Origin: Paenirhodobacter enshiensis
GTDB taxonomy: Bacteria; Pseudomonadota; Alphaproteobacteria; Rhodobacterales; Rhodobacteraceae
Assembly: GCF_000740785.1 (NCBI RefSeq)
Contig: NZ_JFZB01000020.1
Location: 1 to 64,000 of the forward strand
DNA: 64,000 nucleotides
Reading direction: 5' to 3'
How positions within the stretch are numbered: the stretch's first letter is position 1; every line of letters starts with the position of its first letter. The position numbers were made by a program, and so were the translations under genes. Below, one piece after another: positions 38,998 through 48,555 of this stretch. The notes under the pieces are model-generated. The model saw nothing but the letters and a program-made list of their open reading frames with translations, ran no database searches and was not told where the DNA came from.

Positions 38998-40038
38998 ATG
39001 ACCCGCTTTTCCGACCGTTTCGACCCCGGCCCGCAGATCGCCCAGTGCGGCACCGTCAACCTCGGCACCCGCGACCTCGAAAAGTCGCTGTTCTTCTTCC
39101 GCGACACCCTCGGGATGGAAGAGGTCGAGCGCGACGGCAATGTCTCGTATCTGCGGTGTTATCAGGAGCTTGGCCACCACTCGCTGGTGCTGACCGAGCA
39201 GGACGAGAACATCGTCAACGCCTTCAGCTTCCGGGTGAAGCGCCCGCAGGACGTGGAGCTGTTCGCAGAGGAACTCGCCCGTCAGGGCATCGAGACCCTC
39301 GAAGTCCCCGCCGGCACCGAGCGCGGCCGCGGCACCGCGGTGCGTTTCCTCGTGCCCGGCAGCCAGCATCCGTTCGAACTGTATTACGACATGGAAAAGC
39401 CCCTCGCGCCCGAGGCGATGCGCTCGCGTCTGCCGTCGAACAGCTCGAAGCGGCGCGGGCTCGGGGTGCGGCGGATCGACCATTTCAACGTCCAGACCTC
39501 GCCCGACACGATCAATCAGGCCGAGCGGTGGGTGCGCGACACGCTGGGGTTCAAGCGCCGCGAATTCGCCCATCTGGCCGACCGGCGCGATACCGTGCTG
39601 GCCTCGTGGATGTCGGTGACGCCGCAGGTGCACGACCTTGCGATGGTGGCGAATGCCGCCGGCAAGACCGCGCAGTTGCACCATGTCGCGTTCAACCTGC
39701 AGGATTTCTCGGACGTGCTGAGCGCGGCCGACACGCTGCGCGACCTCGATGTCTCCTATGGCGTCGGGCCGGGCAAGCATGGCATCGGGCAGGCGATGTA
39801 TCTTTACATCCACGATCCCGGCTCGGACCACCGGGTCGAGATCTACGCCGGCGGCTATCTGATCTTCGACCCGGATTGGGAAGCGATCGAATGGCAGCCC
39901 GAGGCCTTCCCCGAAGGCATGACCTGGTATGGCGATCCGATCGACACCCGCCCCGGCTCGCGCGGGCGCGACACCACGGGGTGCGCCGGGCTGTATCTGC
40001 CGCAGCATCCGCGCCCGAAGCTGGTCGCGGCCGGCTGA
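38998..40038 (+). CDS. Extradiol ring-cleavage dioxygenase, type I (VOC superfamily; catechol 2,3-dioxygenase-like)
   Basis: A 346-residue two-domain VOC protein that opens a catecholic ring beside the hydroxyls using Fe(II). The C-terminal domain has likely ligands H162 (RIDHFNV), H228 or H229 (QLHHVAF) and E281 (HRVEIY). The N-terminal domain (GTVNLGTRDLEKSLFFFRDTLGM) is the degenerate copy. AGGAGG lies just before the ATG. In E. coli mhp the same step is done by MhpB, a class III enzyme of another fold; this protein is the functional replacement here, as in some other bacteria. A C-terminal extension of about 40 residues follows the metal domain. Confidence 0.9.
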   Translation: MTRFSDRFDPGPQIAQCGTVNLGTRDLEKSLFFFRDTLGMEEVERDGNVSYLRCYQELGHHSLVLTEQDENIVNAFSFRVKRPQDVELFAEELARQGIETLEVPAGTERGRGTAVRFLVPGSQHPFELYYDMEKPLAPEAMRSRLPSNSSKRRGLGVRRIDHFNVQTSPDTINQAERWVRDTLGFKRREFAHLADRRDTVLASWMSVTPQVHDLAMVANAAGKTAQLHHVAFNLQDFSDVLSAADTLRDLDVSYGVGPGKHGIGQAMYLYIHDPGSDHRVEIYAGGYLIFDPDWEAIEWQPEAFPEGMTWYGDPIDTRPGSRGRDTTGCAGLYLPQHPRPKLVAAG

Positions 40039-40061
40039 TCGCGCCGACGAAACCGGAACCG

Positions 40062-40081
40062 GGGGGCGGGAGACCGCCCCC
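40062..40081. terminator. Hairpin between convergent dioxygenase and mhpR genes
   Basis: GGGGGCGG-GAGA-CCGCCCCC is a perfect 8-bp stem with a GAGA loop, followed by TTCGCCATTTTCC. Placed 24 bp after the dioxygenase stop and 35 bp before the end of the mhpR gene, it probably ends both transcripts. Confidence 0.65.
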
Positions 40082-40115
40082 TTCGCCATTTTCCCCCCTC
40101 GTTCCCACGGCGCCT

Positions 40116-40907
40116 TCAGGCCTGATCCAGATAGCCCTCGATCTTGCGCGCCGCGGCATGGAGCGGCGCCAGATACTTGCGGCGTGCCTCGCTCAGCGTC
40201 AGGGCCGAGCGCAGCGTCACCACATTGATGCAGCCCGCGACCCGGCCGGCATGGAACACCGGCACCGCCAGCGCGAGGATCTTGCGCTCGTTCGCCCATT
40301 CGCCGTTGTTGAAGGCATGGCCCGCCTCGCGGGTCTGATCGAGCAGCGTCTCGAACGCCGCGCGGCCCTCGCCCTGCACCATCGGCTCGCCCCCGGCCTG
40401 CAGCCGGTCGAGAAGCTCCGCCCGCTCCGCCTCGGGGCAGAAGGCCAGATAGGCCCGTCCCATCGCGGTCTGGCTCAGCACCAGCCGCCGGCGCACCGTG
40501 ACCTTGTGAAACGACAGCGGGCTGTAACGATGCGTCGTCTCGCGCACCCGCATCGCGATACCGTCGAGCGTGGCGAAATCCGACGGCCAGACCACCTTGT
40601 GCATCAGCTCGCCCAGCACCGGCGCGGCATATTGCGAGATCCATTCCTCTTCGAGGAACCCCTCGCTCAGCGCCTTCACCTCATGGGTCAGCCGGTAACT
40701 GTCATCCGAGGTCGAACGCCGCAAGACCCCCTCGTTTTGCAATGTTTCCAACAGCCTGCGCACCGTGGTGCGGTGAATGCCGGTGGCGAGGCTCAGCTCT
40801 CGCACACTCGCCCATCCGCCTTCCGCCTGGTTCAGCGCGCGCAGCACCGCCAGCCCGCGGCTGAGGCCCTGCACCGTCTTGTAAGGCGACTCTCCCTCGT
40901 CCGACAT
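40116..40907 (-). CDS. mhpR: IclR-family transcriptional activator, MhpR type
   Basis: A 263-residue regulator with an N-terminal winged helix (KTVQGLSRGLAVLRALNQAEGGWASVRELSLATGIHRTTVRRLLETLQNEGVLRR, about 9-64) and a C-terminal IclR effector domain ending in the conserved cysteine block AGRVAGCINVV. I chose the ATG at 40907 (AGAGGA 8 bases upstream); another ATG at 40925 is possible. E. coli MhpR activates mhp genes with 3-(3-hydroxyphenyl)propionate. It is divergent from mhpA across one of the three matching operators. Confidence 0.88.
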   Translation of the reverse strand: MSDEGESPYKTVQGLSRGLAVLRALNQAEGGWASVRELSLATGIHRTTVRRLLETLQNEGVLRRSTSDDSYRLTHEVKALSEGFLEEEWISQYAAPVLGELMHKVVWPSDFATLDGIAMRVRETTHRYSPLSFHKVTVRRRLVLSQTAMGRAYLAFCPEAERAELLDRLQAGGEPMVQGEGRAAFETLLDQTREAGHAFNNGEWANERKILALAVPVFHAGRVAGCINVVTLRSALTLSEARRKYLAPLHAAARKIEGYLDQA

Positions 40908-40928
40908 GGGCCCGTCCTCTGTCATTTC

Positions 40929-40987
40929 GTGCACTATGTGCACAAAGCTGACATGCCGATTGTCTGTTTGGCAAGACCGTTGCTAGC
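40929..40987 (+). promoter_or_regulatory. MhpR-type promoter P3 (mhpA operon)
   Basis: Operator GTGCAC-TAT-GTGCAC (40929-40943), -35 TTGTCT (40960-40965), 16 bp, -10 GCTAGC (40982-40987). It lies 22 bp from the mhpR start, so the operator could also affect mhpR. The 351-bp gap to mhpA also holds a long leader (about 265 nt) with a small ORF. Confidence 0.72.
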
Positions 40988-41052
40988 TGGTTGCAGCGTG
41001 ACGCGGCGGGACGGAGGCCGCTTCGCGCCCCACCATCGAGGAGGAGACCCCC

Positions 41053-41115
41053 ATGACGAACGGTCATATCGCAGCGGCATGTCCCGCGCCCCGGCGCCCC
41101 GGCGGCTCCGCCTGA
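41053..41115 (+). CDS. Possible 20-residue leader peptide in the mhpA mRNA
   Basis: An ATG at 41053 is preceded by GAGGAGGAGA, a better Shine-Dalgarno than that of mhpA itself. It opens a 20-residue frame (MTNGHIAAACPAPRRPGGSA) that stops 143 bp before mhpA. It could be a translated upstream ORF, or the relic of a gene start. I recognise no family. Confidence 0.35.
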   Translation: MTNGHIAAACPAPRRPGGSA

Positions 41116-41258
41116 GCGCCGCCGCCCCTTCCCGTTCCATCCCTGCCTGACGCCGGCATCCGGCGGCCCGGTTCGCCCCACAGTGCGCGGCGAACGACGG
41201 TCCTGTCGTGCCTCACGCCCGGCTTGTCCAGATTTTCAGAAAATTCAGGATTCCAGCC

Positions 41259-43007
41259 ATGTCGTCCGCGAACCTGCCCCATTCCACGCCCCCGAACGCT
41301 TCTCAGACTGCCGCCCTGCCGGTCCATCGCACCCAGGTGCTGATCGTCGGCGCCGGCCCCGTGGGGCTGACGCTTGCCAATACGCTTGGCGGCCAGGGCG
41401 TGCGCACCCTGCTGATCGAGGCGCTGCCGAAACTGATCGACTACCCCCGCGCCATCGGCATCGACGACGAGGCGCTGCGCACCATGCAGGGCATCGGCCT
41501 TGCCGACCGGATCGTGCCGCATACCACGCCGATGCACTGGATGCGGTTCCTGACCGCCTCGGGGCGGTGCTGGGCCTCGATCGAGCCGCGCACCGATGAA
41601 TTCGGCTGGCCGCGGCGCAATGCCTTCATCCAGCCGCAGGCCGACCGCATCCTGTTCGAGGGGCTGTCGCGCTTCCCGCAGGTGGAGGCGCGGTTCTCCA
41701 CCCGCTTCGTCGCGCTGGAACAGGATGCCTCGGCGGTGCGCGCCACCCTTGAGGGCCCCGAGGGGCGCTATGTCGTCGAAGCCGATTACATGGTCGGCGC
41801 CGATGGCGGCAGCAGCCCGGTGCGCGGCGCCCTCGGGCTGAGCTTCGACGGCGAGACCGCGCCGAACCAGTGGATCGTGATCGACGTCGAGAATGACCCG
41901 ATCGGCACGCCGAACATCTATCTCGGCTCGGACAACCGGCGCGCCTATGTCTCGGCCGCGCTGCCGCACGGGGTGCGCCGGTTCGAATTCATGGTGCTGA
42001 AGGGCGAGGACGAAAGCCATTTCAGCCGCCCCGAGGTGATGCGCGAGATGCTGGGCCGGGTGCTCGACCGGCCGGAAGAGGCGAAGATCATCCGCCAGCG
42101 CATCTACAACCACAACGCCCGCCTCGCGAGCCGGTTCCGCGTCGGGCGGGTGCTGCTGGCGGGCGACGCGGCCCATATCATGCCGGTGTGGCAGGGCCAG
42201 GGCTACAACAGCGGCATCCGCGACGCGGCGAACCTCGGATGGAAGCTCGCGATGGTGGTGAAGGGCGCGCTCGGCGAGGCGCTTCTCGATACCTATCAGG
42301 CCGAGCGGCGCGACCACGCCAAGGCGATGATCGACCTGTCGGTGCTGGTGGGCAAGGTGTTCAACCCGCCCTGGCCGGTGCTGAACACGCTGCGCGACGG
42401 GCTGACGCGGGTGCTGAACCTGGTGCCGTCGGTCAAGCGCTACCTGCTCGAGATGCGGTTCAAGCCGATGCCGCGGTTCCGCGCCGGCGCCATCGTGCCC
42501 GCCCCCGGCCACCCCGAGACCAGCCCCGTCGGCAAGCTGTTCATCCAGCCGAAGGTCTGCACCATCGCGGGCGAGGTGAAGCGGCTCGACGATGTCATCG
42601 GGCCGAATTTCGCGATCCTCGCCTGGGGGGCGAACCCGGTGCAATACATGAAGCCCGCGCAGCTGGCGATGTGGCGCGCGCTTGGCGCGGTGTTCGTCTG
42701 CGTCAAGCCCGAGGTGCAGCTCGGCGCCGCGCCGGACCCGGAACTCGGCTTCCGCACCGACCCGATGGAGGGGGTGGTGCAGCTCGGCGATGTGCAGGGC
42801 CGGCTGAAGGACTGGTTCGGCGCGCAGCCCGACTCGGTGGTGTTCCTGCGCCCCGACCGGGTGGTCGGCGCGACCTCGACGCCGCTTGCGGTGAGCGAAA
42901 CCTCGCAAGCCCTCGCCCGGGCGCTTGGCTGGCCGCGGGCCGAGGCGGGCAGCGTGCCGCTTGCCACGCCCGCCACCGCCGCCGCCGGCCTCGTGGCCGC
43001 GGAATGA
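41259..43007 (+). CDS. mhpA: 3-(3-hydroxyphenyl)propionate hydroxylase, MhpA-type
   Basis: A 582-residue FAD-dependent aromatic monooxygenase adding the second hydroxyl to give the catechol for ring cleavage. N-terminal dinucleotide motif [18 protein letters not shown] (28-45), the PHBH-type DG block ([17 protein letters not shown]) and [33 protein letters not shown] are all present. The C-terminal third is thioredoxin-like, as in MhpA. Start at 41259 (AGGA 8 bases upstream). Its real substrate may be a related phenolic acid. Confidence 0.9.
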   Translation: MSSANLPHSTPPNASQTAALPVHRTQVLIVGAGPVGLTLANTLGGQGVRTLLIEALPKLIDYPRAIGIDDEALRTMQGIGLADRIVPHTTPMHWMRFLTASGRCWASIEPRTDEFGWPRRNAFIQPQADRILFEGLSRFPQVEARFSTRFVALEQDASAVRATLEGPEGRYVVEADYMVGADGGSSPVRGALGLSFDGETAPNQWIVIDVENDPIGTPNIYLGSDNRRAYVSAALPHGVRRFEFMVLKGEDESHFSRPEVMREMLGRVLDRPEEAKIIRQRIYNHNARLASRFRVGRVLLAGDAAHIMPVWQGQGYNSGIRDAANLGWKLAMVVKGALGEALLDTYQAERRDHAKAMIDLSVLVGKVFNPPWPVLNTLRDGLTRVLNLVPSVKRYLLEMRFKPMPRFRAGAIVPAPGHPETSPVGKLFIQPKVCTIAGEVKRLDDVIGPNFAILAWGANPVQYMKPAQLAMWRALGAVFVCVKPEVQLGAAPDPELGFRTDPMEGVVQLGDVQGRLKDWFGAQPDSVVFLRPDRVVGATSTPLAVSETSQALARALGWPRAEAGSVPLATPATAAAGLVAAE

Positions 43008-43039
43008 CCCCTGACCTCTTGCCCGACCGGAGACCCCAG

Positions 43040-43831
43040 ATGACCGACGCCACCCTTGTCGCCACCCTTGCCGCCGAACTGCGCACCGCCGAGGAAAGCG
43101 GCATCGCCGTCGCGCCGCTGCGCCCGCGGATGCCCGATGACGGCGGCGCCACCGCCTATGCCGTGCAGCAGGCGAACATCGACCATCAGATCGCCCTGGG
43201 CCGGCGGGTGATCGGGCGCAAGATCGGGCTGACCGCGAAGGCGGTGCAGGCGCAGCTCGGCGTCGATCAGCCGGATTTCGGCGCGATCTTCGCCGATACC
43301 CTCTATGGCGACGACGAGGAAATTCCCTTCGCCCGGCTGATGCAGCCCAAGGCCGAGGCCGAGGTGGCGCTGGTGCTGAAGACCGCCCTGCCCCGCCCCG
43401 ATACCACGCTGATCGAGCTGATCCGCGCCGTCGATTTCGCCCTGCCGGCGATCGAGGTGGTGGGCTCGCGCATCGCGAACTGGGACATCCGGTTCAACGA
43501 TACGGTGGCCGACAATGCCTCGTCGAGCATGGTGGTGCTGGGTGGGGTGCCGGTGCCGCTGACCGGGCTCGATCTGAAACTGCTGCCGATGACGATGCGC
43601 TGCAACGGCACCGAGGTGTCGACGGGCACGGGCGCGGCCTGCCTCGGCCATCCGCTGAACGCGGCGCTGTGGCTTGCGCGCAAGATGGCGGCCCTCGGCA
43701 CGCCGCTCGGTGCGGGGGATCTGATCCTGACCGGCGCGCTCGGCCCGATGGCGCCCATTCGGCCCGGCGACAGGGTCGAGGCCGAGATCGCCGGGCTCGG
43801 CTCGGTCCGGGCGAGCTTCGGCCCCGCCTGA
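43040..43831 (+). CDS. mhpD: 2-hydroxypentadienoate (2-keto-4-pentenoate) hydratase
   Basis: A 263-residue FAH-superfamily hydratase making 4-hydroxy-2-oxovalerate. [44 protein letters not shown] with the metal-binding glutamates and [21 protein letters not shown] are the family blocks. GGAG precedes the ATG at 43040; an ATG at 43004 overlapping the mhpA stop is an alternative that adds 12 residues. Confidence 0.93.
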   Translation: MTDATLVATLAAELRTAEESGIAVAPLRPRMPDDGGATAYAVQQANIDHQIALGRRVIGRKIGLTAKAVQAQLGVDQPDFGAIFADTLYGDDEEIPFARLMQPKAEAEVALVLKTALPRPDTTLIELIRAVDFALPAIEVVGSRIANWDIRFNDTVADNASSSMVVLGGVPVPLTGLDLKLLPMTMRCNGTEVSTGTGAACLGHPLNAALWLARKMAALGTPLGAGDLILTGALGPMAPIRPGDRVEAEIAGLGSVRASFGPA

Positions 43832-43931
43832 GGCTGCGGGCCCGCACGATCCGGGCCCCGAAAATTCAGGACTGGCGCGGTGGGGAGGACGCCGCGCCCG
43901 TCCGTCACCAGATCATGAAGGGGAGGTTCAC

Positions 43932-45122
43932 ATGATCCGACGTTCGTTCCTGGCGGGTTGCACCGCCATCGCTACCCTCGCCGCGATGCCGAGTGCCGGC
44001 CCCGCAGCCGCCGCTGCCGATACCGTCAAGGTCGGCGTGCTGCTGCCGCTGTCGGGCCCGTTCAGCCAATACGGCCGGCAGATGCAGAACGGCATCGCGC
44101 TGTTTCTGAAGCAGCACGGCACCAGCGTGGCCGGCAAGACCATCGAACTGGTCGTCAAGGACGACGGCGGCATCGCCCCCGACCGGGCGCGGCGCGCGGT
44201 GCAGGACCTGATCGTGCGCGACAAGGTGGATGTGCTGGCGGGCTTCACCTTCACCGCCTCGGCGATGGCGGCGGCACCGATGGCGAAAGAGGCGCGCAAG
44301 GCGATGATCGTGATGAACGCCTCGTCCTCGGGGATCACCGCGGCCAGCCCCTACATGATCCGCGTCGGCCAGACCCTGCCGCAGATCACCGAACCCGCCG
44401 GGCGCTATGCCGCCGGGCAGGGCTTCCGCTCGATCTATACCGTCGTCGCCGATGTCACCGCCGGCCACGATGCCGAGGCGGCCTTCATCCGCGGCGTCGA
44501 GGCCGGGGGCGGCAAGGTCTCGGGCTCGCTCCGGGTGCCGGCGCAGAACCCCGATTTCGCCCCCTTCGTGCAGCGCATCAAGGACGCGAAGCCCGATGCC
44601 GTCTTCGCCTGGCTGCCCCCCGGCGAGGCCGCGATCGGCTTCATCAAGGAATTCGACCAGCGCGGCCTCGCCGCGCAGGGGATCACCATGCTCGGCACCG
44701 GCGATCTGACCGACGAGCTGACGATCATGCAGACCGGGGACGCGGGCCTCGGGGTGGTGACGACGGGGCATTACTCGATGGCACATCCCTCGGCGATGAA
44801 CACCGAATTCGTCGCCAGCTACCTCGCCGACTACCCGCAGGACAAATGGCCGAATTTCCTGTCGGTCTCGGCTTATGACGGGATGGCGGCGCTGTATCTC
44901 GGGCTCGAGAAGACGGGGGGCGATGCCTCCGGCCCGGCGCTGGCGGGCGCGCTCGCGGGCGCGAGCTTCGAAAGCCCGCGCGGCCCGATCCGGATCGACG
45001 CCGCGACCCGCGACATCGTTCAGACCGTCTATGTCCGCAAGGTCGAGCGCGTGGGCGAGCGGCTGATGAACGTCGAGATCCACGAATTCCCCGAAAGCCG
45101 CGATACCGCGGCCGCGCATTAG
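43932..45122 (+). CDS. ABC transporter substrate-binding protein, branched-chain-amino-acid type (aromatic acid uptake)
   Basis: A 396-residue periplasmic protein with a signal peptide (MIRRSFLAGCTAIATLAA..., about 1-29; the RR may indicate a Tat-like leader). KVGVLLPLSGPFSQYGRQMQNGIALF is the family's N-terminal block. It lies 100 bp after mhpD and 9 bp before the permease gene. As the only importer in this pathway it probably binds a phenylpropionate-like acid, since similar ABC binding proteins take up aromatics. Confidence 0.9.
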   Translation: MIRRSFLAGCTAIATLAAMPSAGPAAAAADTVKVGVLLPLSGPFSQYGRQMQNGIALFLKQHGTSVAGKTIELVVKDDGGIAPDRARRAVQDLIVRDKVDVLAGFTFTASAMAAAPMAKEARKAMIVMNASSSGITAASPYMIRVGQTLPQITEPAGRYAAGQGFRSIYTVVADVTAGHDAEAAFIRGVEAGGGKVSGSLRVPAQNPDFAPFVQRIKDAKPDAVFAWLPPGEAAIGFIKEFDQRGLAAQGITMLGTGDLTDELTIMQTGDAGLGVVTTGHYSMAHPSAMNTEFVASYLADYPQDKWPNFLSVSAYDGMAALYLGLEKTGGDASGPALAGALAGASFESPRGPIRIDAATRDIVQTVYVRKVERVGERLMNVEIHEFPESRDTAAAH

Positions 45123-45131
45123 GAGGGCCGG

Positions 45132-46040
45132 ATGAACGCTCTTCCCGGCCTTCTCTTCGACGGGCTCGCCTATGGCAGCTTGTTGTTCCTCGTCAGCATC
45201 GGGCTGTCGATCACCATGGGGCTGATGAATTTCATCAACCTCGCGCATGGTGCCTTCGCGATGATCGGCGGCTATGCGAGCGTGTGGTTCTCGCACCGGT
45301 TCGGGATGCCGTTCCTCGCGACGCTGCCCTTGGCCTTCGCGGTGGCGGGCCTTGCCGGGCTGATCGCCGAGCGGGTGCTGTTTCGCCATCTCTACCGCGC
45401 CTCGCATCTCGATCAGGTGCTGTTCACGGTGGGGTTCGTGTTCTCCTCGATCGCGGCGGCGACCTATCTGTTCGGCTCGGCGCAGCAGAGCGTGAGCCTG
45501 CCCGCCGCGCTTCAGGGGCAGGTTCAGGTGATGGGGGTCGACCTCGGCCGCTACCGGCTGTTCCTGATCGGCGCCGTGGTGGTGCTGAGCGCGGGCCTCG
45601 GGCTGCTGATGACGCGCACCCGCTTCGGCGCCCAGGTGCGCGCCGCCGTCGACAACCGCGACGCGGCCGAGGGCCTCGGGCTGAACGTCGGGCTGGTGTT
45701 CAGCCTGTGCTTCGGCCTCGGCACCGGGATGGCGGGGCTTGGCGGCGCGCTCGGGGTCGAGGTGCTTGGCCTCGATCCGGGTTTCGCGCTGAAATACATG
45801 GTCTATTTCCTGCTCGTGGTGGTGGTCGGCGGGGCCGGCACGCTGTCGGGGCCGCTCGTCGCGTCGATGCTTCTCGGGGTGTGCGACGTGGCGGGGAAAT
45901 ATTACCTGCCGCAGGCCGGCGCCTTCATCATCTACGTGCTGATGATCGTGCTGTTGCTGGCCTTCCCGAAGGGGCTGGGCCTCGGCCGGCCGAGCCTGTC
46001 CCGTCTGCCCCTTTCCATCCTCGTCAGGAGGCGCGCATGA
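45132..46040 (+). CDS. ABC transporter permease, LivH family
   Basis: A 302-residue inner-membrane protein with about eight hydrophobic segments. GLSITMGLMNFINLAHGAFAMIGGYASV near the N-terminus and GRYRLFLIGAVVVLSAGLGLLMTRTRFGAQVRAAVDNRDAAEGLGLNV with its cytoplasmic loop are LivH features. The stop overlaps the LivM-type ATG. One half of the channel for the aromatic-acid importer. Confidence 0.92.
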   Translation: MNALPGLLFDGLAYGSLLFLVSIGLSITMGLMNFINLAHGAFAMIGGYASVWFSHRFGMPFLATLPLAFAVAGLAGLIAERVLFRHLYRASHLDQVLFTVGFVFSSIAAATYLFGSAQQSVSLPAALQGQVQVMGVDLGRYRLFLIGAVVVLSAGLGLLMTRTRFGAQVRAAVDNRDAAEGLGLNVGLVFSLCFGLGTGMAGLGGALGVEVLGLDPGFALKYMVYFLLVVVVGGAGTLSGPLVASMLLGVCDVAGKYYLPQAGAFIIYVLMIVLLLAFPKGLGLGRPSLSRLPLSILVRRRA

Positions 46041-47062
46041 CCGACGCGACTGTCGTGACCCCCCGCGCCGCGGCGCCGGAGCCCGCCGCCATCGCCCGGC
46101 TGGCGAGCCCCCGCCCCCGCGCGTTCGAGCTGTTCGTCTGGCTGTTGCCGGCCGCGGCCTATTTCCTGTTCCCCGATCACCTCGCGCTCGGGGTGACTAT
46201 CATGACCTACGCGGTCGCGGTGCTCGGCCTCGATCTGGTGCTGGGCTATGCGGGGATCGTCTCGCTCGGCCATGCGGCGTTCTTCGGCATCGGCGCCTAT
46301 ACCGCGGGGCTGCTGGCGGTGCATGGCTGGCGCGAACCGCTGAGCGGGCTTCTCGCCGCCGGGGCGGTGGCGCTCGTCGCGGGCTTCGTGTCGAGTTTCC
46401 TCGTCGTGCGCGGCAAGGATCTGACGCGGCTGATGGTAACCCTCGGCATCGGGCTGGTGGTCTATGAGATCGCCAATCAGGCGAGCGCCGTCACCGGCGG
46501 CGTCGACGGGCTGTCGGGGATCGGGATGGACCCGATCCTCGGGCTGTTCGCCTTCGATTTCTACGGCCGGACGGCGTGGTGGTATGCCTATGCGGTCTGC
46601 CTCGCGGTCTTCGTCTATCTGCGCTTCGTGGTGTCCTCGCCCTACGGGCTGTCGCTCGCCGCGATCCGCGAGGGCAGCGCGCGGATGCCCGCGCTCGGCG
46701 CTTCGGTCGACGGGCGGCTGCGCATCGCCTTCACCTTCTCGGCGGGCATCGCCGGGATCGCGGGCGGGCTGCTGGCGCAGACCACGCAATTCGTCGGCGT
46801 CGATGCGCTGTCGGTCACGCGGGCGGCGGATTTCCTGGTGATGCTGGTGCTCGGCGGGTCGGGGCGGCTGTATGGCGCGCTGATCGGCACGGCGCTGTTC
46901 ATGATCGCCAGGGAATATCTCGCCGATCTGAACCCGGTTTACTGGGAGTTCTGGATGGGCGCGATGCTGATGGCGGCGGTGCTGTTCGCGCGCGGCGGCA
47001 TCGTGGGCGCGCTGTTCCGCCTGCCCGCGCTGCGCGGCCGGTTCGGGAGGGGATCGCGATGA
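46037..47062 (+). CDS. ABC transporter permease, LivM family
   Basis: A 341-residue inner-membrane protein. GYAGIVSLGHAAFFGIGAYTAGLLA and SPYGLSLAAIREGSARMPALGASVDGRLRIAFTFSAGIAGIAGGLLAQ are the LivM blocks. AGGAGG precedes the ATG at 46037. It pairs with the LivH-type permease and overlaps both neighbours by 4 bp. Confidence 0.92.
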   Translation: MTDATVVTPRAAAPEPAAIARLASPRPRAFELFVWLLPAAAYFLFPDHLALGVTIMTYAVAVLGLDLVLGYAGIVSLGHAAFFGIGAYTAGLLAVHGWREPLSGLLAAGAVALVAGFVSSFLVVRGKDLTRLMVTLGIGLVVYEIANQASAVTGGVDGLSGIGMDPILGLFAFDFYGRTAWWYAYAVCLAVFVYLRFVVSSPYGLSLAAIREGSARMPALGASVDGRLRIAFTFSAGIAGIAGGLLAQTTQFVGVDALSVTRAADFLVMLVLGGSGRLYGALIGTALFMIAREYLADLNPVYWEFWMGAMLMAAVLFARGGIVGALFRLPALRGRFGRGSR

Positions 47063-47841
47063 AGGACACCTCTATCCTGTCTCCCGAAGCGGGCATCGCG
47101 CTCGAAACCCGCGGGCTCGGGCGTCGCTGGGGCAGCTTCGCGGCCAACAGCGACATCGACTTCCGCCTGCCGGTGGGCGCGCGTCACGCGCTGATCGGGC
47201 CGAACGGCGCGGGCAAGACCACCTTCATCAACATGCTGACCGGGGTTCTGACGCCAAGCGCGGGCTCGGTCTGGCTGAACGGCGAGGAAATCACCCACCT
47301 GCCGCAGGAGGCGCGCGTCGCGCGCGGCATCGCCCGCACCTTCCAGATCAACACCCTGTTTCCGGGGCTGACGGTGCTGGAAAGCGTGCTGCTCGCCATC
47401 CTCGAACGCCGGCGCGAGACGCTGAACTGGTATCGGCCGCTGAAGACCTACCGCGCCGAGATCCCCGAGGCGATGGATCTGATCCGCGATCTCGGCCTCG
47501 GGGCGCAGGCGGGCGAGGCGGTGCGCACCCTCGCCTATGGCAAGCAACGGCTGGTGGAGATCGCGCTCGCGCTGGCCACGAAACCGCGGATCCTGCTGCT
47601 CGACGAACCGGCCGCCGGCATCCCCGCCGGCGAAAGCACCGAGATCTTCTCGGTCATCGCGGCGCTCCCCTCCGACGTGTCGATCCTGTTCATCGAACAC
47701 GACATGGAGCTGGTGCGCCGGTTCGCGGACCGGATCACGGTTCTGGTCGCCGGGCGCGTGCTGACCGAAGGCGCGCCCGATCGGGTGATGTCCGACCCGC
47801 GCGTGCGCGAGGTCTATCTGGGGGAGGGCGAGGATGCCTGA
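47059..47841 (+). CDS. ABC transporter ATP-binding protein, LivG family
   Basis: A 260-residue ATPase: Walker A GPNGAGKTT, LivG-type ARTFQINTLFPGLTVLESVLLAI and Walker B LLLDEPAAGIPAGE. The signature LAYGKQRLVEI replaces the usual LSGGQ, which is normal for LivG proteins. The ATG at 47059 has GGGAGGGG upstream. It overlaps the LivF-type gene by 8 bp. Confidence 0.92.
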   Translation: MKDTSILSPEAGIALETRGLGRRWGSFAANSDIDFRLPVGARHALIGPNGAGKTTFINMLTGVLTPSAGSVWLNGEEITHLPQEARVARGIARTFQINTLFPGLTVLESVLLAILERRRETLNWYRPLKTYRAEIPEAMDLIRDLGLGAQAGEAVRTLAYGKQRLVEIALALATKPRILLLDEPAAGIPAGESTEIFSVIAALPSDVSILFIEHDMELVRRFADRITVLVAGRVLTEGAPDRVMSDPRVREVYLGEGEDA

Positions 47842-48538
47842 TCTTCTGTCCGTCGAAGGGCTGTGCGCGGGCTATGGCGAGGCACGCGTGCTGAACGATA
47901 TCGGCTTCGCGCTGCGCCCGGGCGAAAGCCTGGCGCTTCTCGGCCGCAACGGGGTGGGCAAGTCGACGCTGATCCGCTCGCTCATCGGGCTGACGCGGCG
48001 CCAGGGCGGGCGGCTGCGCTTCGCGGGCGCCGACATCACCGCCGCGCCGCCGTTTCGCCGCGCCCGCGCCGGCATCGGCTGGGTGCCGCAGGAGCGCGCG
48101 ATGTTCCCCTCGCTGAGCGTGGAGGAACATCTGACCACCGTGGCGCGCAGGGGGCCGTTCGACCTTGCGCGCGTCTACGACATCTTCCCCCGCCTCGCCG
48201 AGCGGCGCGCCAACATGGGCAACCAGCTTTCGGGGGGCGAGCAGCAGATGGTCGCCATCGCCCGCGCGCTGATGACCAATCCGCGGCTTCTGCTGCTCGA
48301 CGAGCCGATGGAGGGGCTGGCCCCGATCATCGTGCACGATCTGGCCGCGGTGATCCGGCGGCTGATCGCCGAGAGCGGGCTTTCGGTGATCGTGGTCGAG
48401 CAGCACGCCCGCCTCGCGCTGTCGATGACGGCGCGGGCGATGGTGCTCGACCGCGGACGGATCGTTCACGACGGCCCCAGCACGGAACTGCTGGAGGACA
48501 ACGACAAACTCGGCCGCCTGGTTGCGGTGGCCGCCTGA
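47834..48538 (+). CDS. ABC transporter ATP-binding protein, LivF family
   Basis: A 234-residue ATPase: Walker [29 protein letters not shown], signature [15 protein letters not shown], Walker [14 protein letters not shown], and [10 protein letters not shown]. It completes the importer with LivG, LivH and LivM-type proteins. Seventeen bases separate it from mhpF. Confidence 0.92.
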   Translation: MPDLLSVEGLCAGYGEARVLNDIGFALRPGESLALLGRNGVGKSTLIRSLIGLTRRQGGRLRFAGADITAAPPFRRARAGIGWVPQERAMFPSLSVEEHLTTVARRGPFDLARVYDIFPRLAERRANMGNQLSGGEQQMVAIARALMTNPRLLLLDEPMEGLAPIIVHDLAAVIRRLIAESGLSVIVVEQHARLALSMTARAMVLDRGRIVHDGPSTELLEDNDKLGRLVAVAA

Positions 48539-48555
48539 GGAAAGGACGCAAGAGC

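Noticed and set aside
43842-43866. GGGCCC..GGGCCC pairing between mhpD and the ABC genes as a terminator
   Set aside because: No T-run follows and the spacing is short. The seven downstream genes look like one operon with mhpA.
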